Source: Scytalidium lignicola
Taxonomy: Eukaryota; Ascomycota; Leotiomycetes
Direction: 5' to 3'
Length of the DNA: 64,000 nt
NCBI GenBank assembly: GCA_002812745.2
Contig: NCSJ02000086.1
Coordinates: forward strand, 1 to 64,000
The position numbers and the translations under genes were made by a program. Below, piece by piece: positions 26,544-36,993 of the stretch. Each line of letters starts with the position of its first letter. The first letter of the stretch is position 1. Under the pieces are notes generated by a model. It had not been told where the DNA came from. It did no database searches and saw only the letters and a program-made list of their open reading frames with translations.

Positions 26544-27955
26544 ATGGCATCCGGCACAACTAGATACTTGAGATATCTTCTCTTCGCTTTCTTTGTGAGT
26601 TATCACTCACTCATTATGCCTGTGAAATCCTTAATTAACGTATCGCTTCTTAGGGACTCGTTGTAGTCTATGTTATCTCTTCTTCTTCGTCTCAAGGGTT
26701 TCCAAGTGCTACCAACCTTCTCAATGGCGGCATTACCTCAAACAGCGGCAATCCAAAGGAAGCAACCGCGACCGATGCTGCCAAACCTGATACTCATTCA
26801 AATGCAGAACCTGTTCCAGAGAAGACAACACCAAACCCCGTTCCCTCACTTGCACCAGCTATCGCTCCCGGTGAAAGAATGAACGCGACATTTGTGACGT
26901 TGGCGCGTAATGGGGATGTTTGGGATATTGCTCGATCAATACGGCAAGTCGAGGATCGGTTTAATAATAAATATCACTATGACTGGATTTTCCTGAACGA
27001 CAAGCCTTTTGACGCCACCTTTAAGAAAGTCACGAAGGCGCTCGTGTCTGGAACTACCTTCTATGGAGAGATCCCCAAGGAACATTGGTCATTCCCAGAA
27101 CACATCGACCAAGAGAAGGCCCGTAAGGTGAGGGAGGACATGGCTCAGAGAAAGATTATTTACGGAGATTCGGTCAGCTACCGCCACATGTGTCGATTTG
27201 AGTCCGGTTTCTTCTTCCAACAACCCCTGATGCTGAATTACGAATGGTACTGGCGAGTGGAGCCAAGCGTGGAATTTTTCTGCGATGTCGACTACGACCC
27301 TTTCAAGTTCATGGCAGAAAACAACAAGAAGTACAGCTTCGTATTGAGTCTGTATGAGTATGAGGAGACAATCCCAACGCTATGGCAAAGCACAAAGAAA
27401 TTCATAAAGGAACACCCAGAGCATATTGTGGACGGAAACTCAATGGACTTTCTCTCTGATGATGGAGGAGATACCTACAACAAATGCCATTTCGTAAGTT
27501 GACCTCGTTTTACATACAGATATACGTACTAAATGCATTGAATAGTGGTCCAACTTTGAAATCGGCAACCTGAATTGGTTGAGATCGAAACCTTATATGG
27601 ATTATTTCAACGCCCTCGACCAAGACGGCGGATTCTTTTATGAGCGTTGGGGTGATGCGCCAGTCCATTCCATCGCAGCAGCTCTGTTCCTCAAGAAAGA
27701 AGAGATCCATTTCTTTAACGATATAGCATATTACCATGTGCCTTTCACTCACTGCCCTACTGGCGAGCAGACAAGGCTGAATTTGAAGTGCCACTGCAAT
27801 CCAAAAGATAACTTCGATTGGAAGGGCTATTCATGTATGATTCCAAGAAACATTTTTTATGTGGTGATTATTACTGACAGTAAACAGGTACATCTAGGTT
27901 TTTTGAAATCAACGGAATGGACAAGCCAGAGGGCTATGAAGGTCAACAGGATTAA
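26544..27955 (+). CDS. KTR/KRE2-family alpha-1,2-mannosyltransferase (GT15)
   Basis: Exons 26544-26594, 26654-27493, 27546-27834 and 27888-27955 give 415 residues. It is a type II membrane protein: a short basic N-terminus, one signal anchor (about 8-28), then a Ser/Pro/Ala-rich stem. The GT15 catalytic domain shows [81 protein letters not shown] and [14 protein letters not shown]. The E in WRVEP and the following D residues match the catalytic and Mn-binding positions in Kre2. It adds alpha-1,2-mannose to N- and O-linked glycans in the Golgi. The short first exon ends after the anchor's first residues; the tiny last exon was placed by a Cys codon split across the junction. Confidence 0.94.
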
Positions 27956-28373
27956 TAAAGAAGCTTAAAAGTATAGTGTACGGCCTAGGGATCGCCTATC
28001 TGGTATGGTAGGGTGGCGTTTGTGTGTTTAACCGAGCAATTAGCATCGAGGATGTAAAATGTATTATATAGCTCCTTGGATCATATGATATGATTAAGCT
28101 TGGTTTTTACATGTCTGTATAGAAATATGATGAGACAATAGATGGGCATGATATATTCCCCAGCACCACATGCGTAGTCTAACGCTATACCATCTTTAAT
28201 ATACAATAGGCCGCTAAATCCTAATATACAACACATAAATATGATACAGTACAATTGAAAGCACGGATCGGCGATAATCTCCCAACGCCATGATCCTTTT
28301 TCAATTCGCTCCACCTCAACTAATTCAGGCACTTCTTGACAATGCGATCAGTCCCAAATGCTACATGTTTATC
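27956..28373. other. Convergent 3' intergenic region
   Basis: This is AT-rich DNA between the mannosyltransferase and the mitochondrial uS12 gene ends. No gene is supported. Confidence 0.5.
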
Positions 28374-29056
28374 TCAAGCAGCCGCTTTCTTAGGCTTTTT
28401 TGTGCCATACTTCGATCGACTCGTTGCTCGGTTTCCAACGCCGCCCTAGATTCAAAGTTCACGTTAGATAAGGTCTATCGCCATATGACTATCTCTCGAC
28501 ACAATTTAGCTGCCGCCAGAGCAACCATATTAAACTCACCAAATCCATTGCCCCTCTAACCAAATGATATCTCACACCAGGACAATCCTGACTTCTTCCT
28601 CCTCTAACCAGAACCACACTGTGCTGCTGTACATTATGTCCCTCGCCAGGAATATATGCGGTCACAACCCTTCCAGTCGATAATCTAACTCTTGCCGTCT
28701 TCCGTTCTGCCGAATTGGGTTTCTTAGGTTTCGTTATGCCGACTTTTACACACACACCTTTGAGAGATGGGGCGTGGACATCACGGAGTGCTGGAGAAAC
28801 AGCCTTTCGTGCCCTCTGTGCTTTGCGGCAACCCTATAATACAAGAAGGTTAGCTCTGTCCTACTTTGTTTGGGTTGAGAACGGAACTATGGCAGGACGA
28901 ACAAACCTTCGCGACTTGGTTGAAGGTTGCAAATGGAGTTGGTGTCGTTGAGAAGTTGCAGCGGAATTGAGGAAGACTGCGGGAAGTAGGTACCGCTCTG
29001 GGGAATGGCATCCTTACGGATGGCATCAGAAATGACCGAAGAATTGAGACGGCCAT
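28374..29056 (-). CDS. Mitochondrial small-subunit ribosomal protein uS12m
   Basis: Exons 29056-28907, 28833-28540 and 28445-28374 give 171 residues. The first exon is a mitochondrial leader ([18 protein letters not shown]). The rest is bacterial-type S12: [43 protein letters not shown] and [15 protein letters not shown], ending in the basic [12 protein letters not shown]. uS12 sits at the decoding centre and influences accuracy. The PNSAxRK loop, where streptomycin-resistance mutations map in bacteria, is intact. The third exon was found by its conserved tail; without it, the second exon reads into intron sequence. Confidence 0.95.
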
Positions 29057-29567
29057 CTTGGTCGTTGGTCGCCGTCAATGATTGTCTGGCCAGACTTCTA
29101 CTTCAAGGCTTGAAGTTGGGGATATTTTGATTTAGCGACGGGGTTGATTCCGCATCACGTGATTTACAATACCTATTTATCGACGAGTTTCCCTTTGTTG
29201 GACAGGTTACATATGCCGATCGTAATAGGTTCCCATAGAATATATTGTATAAATTAACTACTTAATAACTACTGTACAGTGAGCAAGTATAGATACAAGG
29301 GCCGGTAAGCCCTTATAAACCGGCCATATTATGTGCCGTATTACAGCTCTACAGTGGCTGCCTGTAGGCAACGGTAGGCTACCATCCAACGCCATTAAAC
29401 TCTTTTTCTTTCCCAGTAATCATAAAATTATCAGAGTAAAACTTAAAGTTATCTGCTTGCGAGTCTCTATATAGTCAATATGTGTGTTTCCAGGTGTGCT
29501 CTCGTGCATTTCTCAACTCAGATGCTATATGCTTCAACCCTCACGTCTGCTCATTACACAAACAGTG
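29057..29567. other. Divergent intergenic region
   Basis: This lies between the divergently oriented uS12m and the next gene, with no coding signal. An alternative upstream start for the next gene exists at 29529. Confidence 0.45.
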
Positions 29568-30466
29568 ATGGCTCAGATTGAAGCATACAACGAAGACACA
29601 ATAGTCGCTCTCTGGACAGAAATCCTCGATACTCAACAGGCTCTAGGTTATTATCCTGTGCCAGATGCTATCGTTAAAGCTCCTCCAGGAGGCCACGTTA
29701 TAAATGAAGAACTATGCGCAAAGTTAAAGCTATCCCCGGCAGTCATCTCATTGATGAAGCGCTTAGCATATCTACGAGACTATGATATTGCTCGTGATTT
29801 CCCTATATTCGACGGCTCTGTCGCTATCCCTTACATTTGTGACGACCAAATACTCCCAGCAAGAGACCCTCACAACCGTTTTGCGAGTGACGATGAAATT
29901 AATGTAGATTTTATGTTGCCTACTGAAATTGCATTGGTTGTAAGCCTTGGAAAAGGCCTTCATTTGATTTTAGATACAGCTGCAAGTAAGTAGTATTATG
30001 AACTATAATTATATTTGCTAAAGAGATGCTTTAGATACTATTAGACTTTATGATTATATGGATGGACCACCTTCCCCGGAAGGGGATAAAGATACCAGAG
30101 AACGGCCCGATGATCCTGATCATTACCGTAACTATCCTCCGGTATCGGCACCAGTAGCTTTAAAAGACATCATTGCCAAATTCAAAAGCCTGACCTGGAT
30201 TCCAAAAAGGTATAGTGATAGCTGGGGTAATAGCGGGGGGGTGGTTATGGAATGTCAATCTAATGCGGTAAGTATTATTGTATCAGGCAATGATATTTGT
30301 ATAACTTACTAACAAATAATAAAAGTCTTCTTTTGTTAAAGATGCACTAATAAAGAATTATGGTTGGCCTGAAAACTTCAGGCGTGAGCAATGGATTGAA
30401 GATCAAGAGAGGATCTGGTGGGAGAGCGAAAATCAATACAACCCTGATCGTGAGGATATCCCATGA
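29568..30466 (+). CDS. Lineage-restricted fungal hypothetical protein
   Basis: Three exons, 29568-29985, 30035-30267 and 30326-30466, give 263 residues with clean GTAAGT donors. The product is acidic and soluble, with no signal peptide or membrane segment. Recognisable blocks are LWTEILDTQQALGYY, a PPGGHVINEELC block, SPAVISLMKRLAYL, and a C-terminus with Trp-rich WPENFRREQWIEDQERIWWE. I associate this pattern with families seen repeatedly in Helotiales genomes, with no known function. ATG 29568 was chosen because homologous-looking proteins start near the D/E-rich helix; ATG 29529 would add 13 residues. Confidence 0.75.
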
Positions 30467-30858
30467 TGAATGAGCTAATTTGAAGAATCGCACACAAAAA
30501 TGCCTTACAATGTTGCTCATATAACTCTCTTCTAATTTCTGTAATTCATGACTTATCCGAATCCATTTCAAGTTAAGTTTGACTATGCCTAAAAATATTG
30601 CAGTTCAAAATTTTATATTTAAGAAACCAAAACTGAACTTATTTTTTAAAATTACAAATGCCCAAAGCTCCAAGCTCTATAGGTCCATCACAAAACTCTA
30701 ACATCACTTTGCTTTCTTTGAGAAAATGCTTTTTTATCTTTATATATACTCCGCTGTGACAGTGACAGTATTGTATCTATTTCCTATATAAAGCAGTACA
30801 TATTTTGTATTAGTGCTGTTAGTATGTAGCTTCCACCGCACCAGAAATGTTGTAATAC

Positions 30859-31218
30859 TTATTCCTGTTTGCACAAGTTATTATCGTGTGTTCTAAGTGT
30901 TTTTTTGGTCACATGTCTTAAGTCAGCCTCAAGGGTCACAAAGTCTTGTCCTTGCGCTGCTTGATGAACAAGAGCTATGGTGCTGTATTTATCATACTTG
31001 ACAATTATACTGGCGGATTTAAGCTTCTCGTTCTTGATCGCATAGCTTTGGTTGAATGCGGTTTGCTTTGGCTTGGACTTTAGTATTAGGTCGCCCTTTT
31101 TAATGAACTAGCTCATGCAAAAGATGCGGTAGGATTTGTTTTTTTTCGGCCTAGTATCCAGAGTTTAACTGATGAACATGATACTTCAAGCGAAGGCTGT
31201 CTAGATCTTCAACTGCTC
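30859..31218 (-). pseudogene. Coding relic of unknown gene
   Basis: On the minus strand, a 75-codon stretch without a start (KKGDLILKSKPKQTAFNQSY through QGQDFVTLEADLRHVTKK) ends at TAA 30861-30859. Going upstream, one in-frame TAG near 31110 and a frame change near 31160 separate it from RPKKNKSYRIFCMS and from DLDSLRLKYHVHQLN. Composition is Lys-rich and protein-like. The pattern of short related segments in alternating frames suggests a degraded gene. I do not recognise the family; exons of an intact gene are a less likely alternative. Confidence 0.35.
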
Positions 31219-31750
31219 ATAAGTTGAACTGCAATTGTTCTTTACATAATAGATTGTAAGAATAGTTAAGACTCGGAGCAGCAAGCACCGAAAGAGCCAA
31301 GGCTGTTCCCAGCAATGATGTGTGATAGGCGCGCAAGTTTTATGCGGTTCGTCTGGGATTTCTCTCTTCCACTAATTGAAGGCTGCACACTCTCATATAT
31401 ATTCCGGCAATTATGACAGACCCAATTCACCAACAAGCTTTAGTGGCTAAGAATCGGAGCTTTTTCCCGCGAAAAGGCGCCTGGGGAAGTCCGGAATGGC
31501 GCTGTTACAGGTTCAGTACCTTTTCCTCTGCCCCGCACGGCTGTAGTGCTAGATAATTTGATTCTTGTTTCCTGTGCCTGATATTGGAAAACACCTGCCT
31601 GTCAAGGTCAAGGCCCTCTATTAAACGTCATTTACGAGCCGGAAGATCTCATGGATCGCAATGACTCCTCACTCCCACCCGTTACTCGAGAGTAGTGGAG
31701 CTAAGTGATTTCGCCAATGGCTTTACTGTGCCTCTGTAATACTCTTCAAG

Positions 31751-31760
31751 GTATATAATA
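31751..31760 (+). promoter_or_regulatory. Putative TATA box of the beta-galactosidase gene
   Basis: The sequence GTATATAATA lies 65-75 bases upstream of the start codon. Candidate CreA-type SYGGRG sites occur further up (CTGGGG at about 31481; CCCCGC at 31531), which would fit carbon catabolite repression. Such short sites occur often by chance. Confidence 0.35.
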
Positions 31761-31824
31761 GAAGGTAAAGTATGTGTTTCAGTTCCGGGATGTCTTGCCC
31801 TATCTTTTCTTCAGAACTGCTAGT

Positions 31825-34800
31825 ATGAAGTTCCTGTCTCTCCTTCTGATTTCAGCTCTACTTGGGCAAGCTGCAGCGCTTGCTGTAGGTGGTCAGAGAA
31901 TGGTTATTGAAAGAGAAAGTGATGGACTCCAGAGCATAGTAAGTTTCTGAGTGAGCCGATTGCTAATACTAGCAGCCAAATTGTCCTGCCTTAGTAGGTG
32001 AAGTCGACTGAATTGAGAGCAGGTCACCTATGATGAGCACTCTTTGATGGTATATGGTGAGCGTATCTTCGTCTTCAGTGGTGAATTCCACCCGTACCGG
32101 CTTCCTGTGCCAGACCTATGGCTCGACATTTTTCAAAAGGTGAAAGCTTTAGGGTTCAATGCTGTTTCTTTCTATGTACACTGGGCTTTGCTTGAAGGGC
32201 AACCAGGTGTCTACAATGCAAGCGGGGTTTTTGCTTTTGAACCATTCTTTGCTGCAGCACAACAGGCTGGGATTTATCTCATTGCTCGCCCTGGACCTGT
32301 ACGTCTAACTAAGCTGCTATATATGCCCCTATTAACTAGATTAGTATATAAATGCAGAATCAAGTGGTGGTGGGTTTCCTGGATGGCTCCAACGCACCAA
32401 GGGACAGCTCAGAACTCGAGCTCCAGATTACCTGACAGCTACGGATAACTACATTGCTCATATTGGAGCGGCTATTTCCAAAGCACAAATTACAAATGGG
32501 GGTCCAGTTATTCTTGTTCAACCTGAAAATGAATATACACAGGCTGTTTCTGATGTTACAGGAGGCTTCCCTGATCCTGTGTACTTTGCTTATGTGAAGA
32601 AGCAACTGAGAGATACTGGTATCACAGTGCCTTTCATCAGTAACGATGCATGTAAGTTTAAATATGTCATCATTGTACAAGCACCACATTTCTTACCACC
32701 TAATAGCACCCCATGGATACTTCGCTCCGGGATACGTCGTTGATGGTACAACTGAAGGCGACGTTAATATATGTGTGTTCATAGACTCTCGACGACTTCT
32801 CAATGTCATATCTGACAACTAGCTTTAGATGGTCATGATTCATACCCACAGGGTTTCGATTGTGCAAATCCATATACATGGAACCCTGGGTCAATTCCGA
32901 CAACGTTTCATGCTTCGCACGAAGAACAAAGCCCTTCTACTTTCTACTCCATTGATGAATTCCAAGGGGGCTCTTTCGATCCTTGGGGAGGTCCCGTAGG
33001 TTCAAACTAGCGCACAGGCATTATTACTCTGGTGAACGTTATCACTAATTTCAAATAGGGGTTTGAAAATTGTGCTGTTCTCACTAATATGGAGTTCGAG
33101 CGTGTTTTCTATAAGAACGATTTTGCTTCTGGCGTCGCTCTGTTGAATATTTACATGATATGTGAGCTACATTTTTGCATCTGTGTAACTGAATTGTATG
33201 ACTAACATTGATATATCAGATGGGGGAACTAATTGGGGTAATCTTGGACATCCAGGTGACTATACAAGCTACGACTATGGATCATGTATCACTGAAAATC
33301 GAGAGATATATCGAGAGAAGTATAGTGAGCTGAAACTGGAGGCAAATTTCTTAAAAGTTTCGCCAGCCTACCTTACTACTTCCGTAGGTGCTACGGTCAA
33401 CGGAACCTATACGAATACCAATGCAATCACTACTACTCCACTTTGGGGAAATGATAGTGTTACCAATTTCTATGTTATCAGACACTCTGATTACCAGCAA
33501 ACAACGCCAACTTCTTACACTCTAAGTTTAAATACAACAAAAGGCCATATCACCATTCCACAGCTGGGTGGCTCTTTGACGCTGAGTGGTAGAGATTCGA
33601 AGTGGCATGTTACTGACTACGACCTTGGTGGAATCAATATTCTCTATTCCACTGCTGAAATATTCACTTGGAAGAAATTTGATGACAAGACAGTCTTACT
33701 TGTCTATGGTGGTCCTGGAGAACTGCACGAATTAGCAGTTGTTGCTGACAATTCAGCAACAACGGTTGAAGGTAGTGACATCACAATCTCAAGCAAGAAT
33801 GGTGCTGCAGTGCTAAACTGGAAGACGTCCGCTAAACGACGGATTGTCCTAGTTGGAGATCTCTTTGTGTATATTCTAGATCGAAACACTGCATATAACT
33901 ATTGGGTCCCAGACTTCGCCCGCACTGATGAATGGGCCTACTAGTAGGTAATCTGATGGTCTCAGAGTATTTAGATATTGACTTCATATAGTGCTTCTAA
34001 TGTAGAAAATACAACGTCGGTGATTGTCCAAGCGGGCTATCTGGTAAGGTCAGTGTACATCCAAGGCACTGCTCTACATATCACCGGGGATCTTAACGCA
34101 ACCGTCCCTATCAAGGTCATTGGAGCACCATCTAATGCGAAGGATCTTCATTTTAACGGCAATAAGCTACAATTTACCGTAGACAGAATAACTGGGGAAT
34201 GGACATCTAAAATTGAGTACAATGCGCCGCAGTTTTCCTTACCTGATCTCTCAACCCTTGACTGGAAATACATTGATGATCTCCCTGAAATTCAATCATC
34301 TTACGACGATTCCTCGTGGACGATCGCCGATCATAACTCATCAAACAATCCAATAGCTCTACTGACGCCAACATCATTATACGGCTCAGACTATGGCTAC
34401 AACACTGGCGTGCTTATATACAGAGGTCATTTCATAGCAACGGGTGATGAGTCAACTTTTTCCATCACGACACAAGGTGGATCAGCCTACGGATCGAGTG
34501 TTTGGCTCAATAACACATACATAGGGTCATGGCCCGGGATTGATGCCGCCTCCAGTCATAGTGACACTTATACACTCCCAAATCTCAAAGCAGGCTCATC
34601 ATATATTCTTACCGTTGTCATTGACAACAACGGTCTAGATGAAGATTTCACCGTAGGTTCAGACCAGATGAAGAACCCCCGTGGTATCCTCAACTACACA
34701 CTCTCCGGCAGACCTCAATCAGCCATAATCTGGAAGCTTACCGGCAATCTCGGAGGTGAGAACTACATCGACAAAGTCCGAGGACCGCTGAACGAGGGCG

Positions 34801-35417
34801 GCCTCTATGGCGAGCGTCAAGGATTCACGCAACCATATCCGCCAAATCACAATTGGGCTGCGGGTTCTCCCTTTCATGGCATCAGTGCTGCAGGCATAGG
34901 GTTCTTCCAAGCATCCTTTAACCTGGATATGCCTCGCGATTATGATATTCCTCTCACGTTTAACTTTGGGAATACTACAATCAACGGCGCTAGGGCGGAT
35001 TATCGAGCCCAGCTGTGGGTTAATGGATATCAATTTGGGAAATACGTCAATAACATCGGTAAGGCTCATGATGAGACATAATTTAAGTTCAAAAAATGAC
35101 AAAGAGGGTTGTATTGACTTAAGATTAAACAGGTCCTCAATCTAGTTTTCCGGTGCCTCAAGGTATGTGAAAAATAACAAACACTGCACATTGCATCATA
35201 CAAGGTATGTGGGGTTATACAGTACTAACGCCGACCCTCGGTAGGTATTCTTGATTACTGTCATATTCCAATTCAGCCTGTTTTTTCGCGAAAAAGAGCC
35301 CCGTGCACCACTTTTTGGTGCGCGTACCATAGAAAAGTAATGCGTGGGACAGAATCAATCAATTGCTTACCATACAACGCGTTTCTACACTTGTTTTTCG
35401 TGCCATTTTACCGTTAG
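31825..35417 (+). CDS. Secreted beta-galactosidase (GH35), 3' end replaced by transposon
   Basis: Exons 31825-31938, 32023-32298, 32345-32651, 32707-32772, 32829-32995, 33059-33161, 33220-33943, 33992-35058, 35133-35162 and 35245 onward hold frame for 955 codons up to the TA at 35257. The N-terminus is a signal peptide ([20 protein letters not shown]). The GH35 barrel contains [31 protein letters not shown] (acid/base Glu, about 193) and [13 protein letters not shown] (nucleophile Glu, about 298), then [13 protein letters not shown] and the beta domains. It hydrolyses terminal beta-galactosides of plant-wall polysaccharides and lactose. The last exon begins as expected (QGILDY) but runs into the mariner TIR, which adds 53 codons to TAG 35415-35417. 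The normal C-terminal segment is not found beyond the element. Activity of the product is uncertain. Confidence 0.85.
35258..35408 (+). repeat. Left terminal inverted repeat (151 bp)
   Basis: Identical to the reverse complement of 38051-38201. It contains a CGCG-centred palindrome and a GTGC hairpin near the outer end. The accessory ORF's ATG lies 24 bases beyond its inner edge, so the repeat probably includes that gene's promoter. Confidence 0.95.
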
Positions 35418-35431
35418 ATATCGAATGCAAT

Positions 35432-36979
35432 ATGCCACGTCCAAAATCCAAAAAAACGACCAAAAAAGCGCCTTCCAAGAAGTCGAAACAGCTCCCAAAC
35501 CCCTCAACCCCTATTCAACGACCTAGAATTCGACTTATATCTCGAACTCCTGCTCCAACAGAACAATTACCGTCTTCTGTAGTTGTTACATCTCCAGAGG
35601 CTCTAGCTGAACGTTCATCAAGTGTTTTGCCGTCCTTTTCGCACCCCAATTCGCCCTCCGATTCGACTAATACACAACGACCGGCTAGAACATCTTTACC
35701 TTCAGCACCTTTACCTGAACGCAATATAGAGTTCCAAATAAAGGTATATTTCGAAGGAAAGATCACCACATCTTACGCATATATGGTCAATCTGAACGAC
35801 CCTCACCGTCTTCAATATGAATCGATTGTTGCAGAAGGAAGGGAGTTTGTAGTTGACTATACAATGCGTAGACATATACAAGGGGTTCTAAGAGGTGGAG
35901 ATACGTTAGTATGCAGTTATGGTGCTGAGAGGAAACCTATCGTATCTGAAATACACCATAATGATCGATGGCAACATCTTGAAAAGATATTCAAGAACAA
36001 AGCCGCCAAAAAGGGGGAGATTCTTCGAATTGACATCAAATATGCCATCAATTTCGACCCATATGACGAATTACCTCCTGAAATAACACACAAGCCTGCT
36101 CCGAAACGTGTATTTTCAGCTCCAATAGACGAAAATGCACCTGAACAAGAAGATATCGAACAAGAACCAATACCTAAAAAACGGCGGTCAGCGACAAATA
36201 TTCAACTTGATGAACTACAACAAAAGATACGGAAGAACCTAGAATATGGTACAGGGCTTACTTTATTCGATTTTCATCGATGTGACGATTTTTCTTGTCA
36301 TAATTTCGAAAAACTATGCTATAACACGATCGATAAAGATTACAATACTCTCCATCTTGCTGTCGACGGCAAAATAGCTAAAGAATGGGCGGCTGAAATC
36401 CACAAAGGCAGAGCAACTCTCGAAAGACCTTCTGCGAAGGTAATTGCTATGATAACGGCTTATAACAAGCAATATAAGCAAAGGAAGGATGTCAAAAAGG
36501 GGTTGAATTCAGAGGTTTCGTCAATTATAGCAGCAACTCCGGGTAATCACATTATATACAATTTCAGTAATAATGGCATGCCTTATAACATTCCAGTGAT
36601 AGAATCACGATATACAATACCTACATTCTCGAATCAATCAACAGCCCAAAATCAAAATAGGCCATCTAGCAAGGAATCCGCTCGCCCATCAAGTCCACTT
36701 CAACCAACTGTCAGCAACGAAAAATTAATCTTATCTTTCCAAACATACGTACATGCTGAAATGCCACAATATATGCAAGATACAAAGCTTGGGAAGGTGT
36801 TTGAGATCTTATTAGCTCAAGATATTTCTCCTATGCGGTTGAATGAGTTGGAAGACGATAAAATCAAGTTGTTTTCACTACCATGGGGAAAGGTTATGGA
36901 TATGAAACCATATATTTCAAGATGGAAAAAAGCATATAAACAAGAAATTTCAATTGATTTTGTAGATATTAGTGATTAA
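35432..36979 (+). CDS. Transposon accessory protein of unknown function
   Basis: One uninterrupted frame of 515 residues. ATG 35432 was chosen because the frame upstream is TIR sequence without ATG. The N-terminus is strongly basic (MPRPKSKKTTKKAPSKKSKQ), a likely nuclear-localisation or DNA-contacting tail, followed by a Pro/Ser/Thr-rich disordered segment to about residue 110. A folded region (about 115-220) contains IEFQIKVYFEGKITTSYAYM and RIDIKYAINFDP, suggestive of beta strands. Near 280-300 is a Cys/His segment (HRCDDFSCHNFEKLCY, then a His) that might bind zinc. The C-terminus (about 430-507) is helical and looks SAM-like (LGKVFEILLAQDISPMRLNE). It has no DDE or integrase motif. Its intactness inside a TIR-bounded element suggests a role in transposition or regulation; this is inference. 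Confidence 0.85.
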   Translation: MPRPKSKKTTKKAPSKKSKQLPNPSTPIQRPRIRLISRTPAPTEQLPSSVVVTSPEALAERSSSVLPSFSHPNSPSDSTNTQRPARTSLPSAPLPERNIEFQIKVYFEGKITTSYAYMVNLNDPHRLQYESIVAEGREFVVDYTMRRHIQGVLRGGDTLVCSYGAERKPIVSEIHHNDRWQHLEKIFKNKAAKKGEILRIDIKYAINFDPYDELPPEITHKPAPKRVFSAPIDENAPEQEDIEQEPIPKKRRSATNIQLDELQQKIRKNLEYGTGLTLFDFHRCDDFSCHNFEKLCYNTIDKDYNTLHLAVDGKIAKEWAAEIHKGRATLERPSAKVIAMITAYNKQYKQRKDVKKGLNSEVSSIIAATPGNHIIYNFSNNGMPYNIPVIESRYTIPTFSNQSTAQNQNRPSSKESARPSSPLQPTVSNEKLILSFQTYVHAEMPQYMQDTKLGKVFEILLAQDISPMRLNELEDDKIKLFSLPWGKVMDMKPYISRWKKAYKQEISIDFVDISD

Positions 36980-36993
36980 CCAATAATATTATA

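Larger units (their letters stand above)
30467..31824. other. Intergenic region with a coding relic
   Basis: About 1.36 kb, AT-rich at first, containing the minus-strand relic described separately (30859-31218) and the upstream region of the beta-galactosidase gene. Confidence 0.5.

Noticed and set aside
35344..35526. Two ORFs beginning with the same [13 protein letters not shown] sequence, one in each TIR
   Set aside because: This is the same TIR DNA read from both ends with a GTG first codon. The left copy is not in frame with the accessory gene. True ATG starts lie further in.
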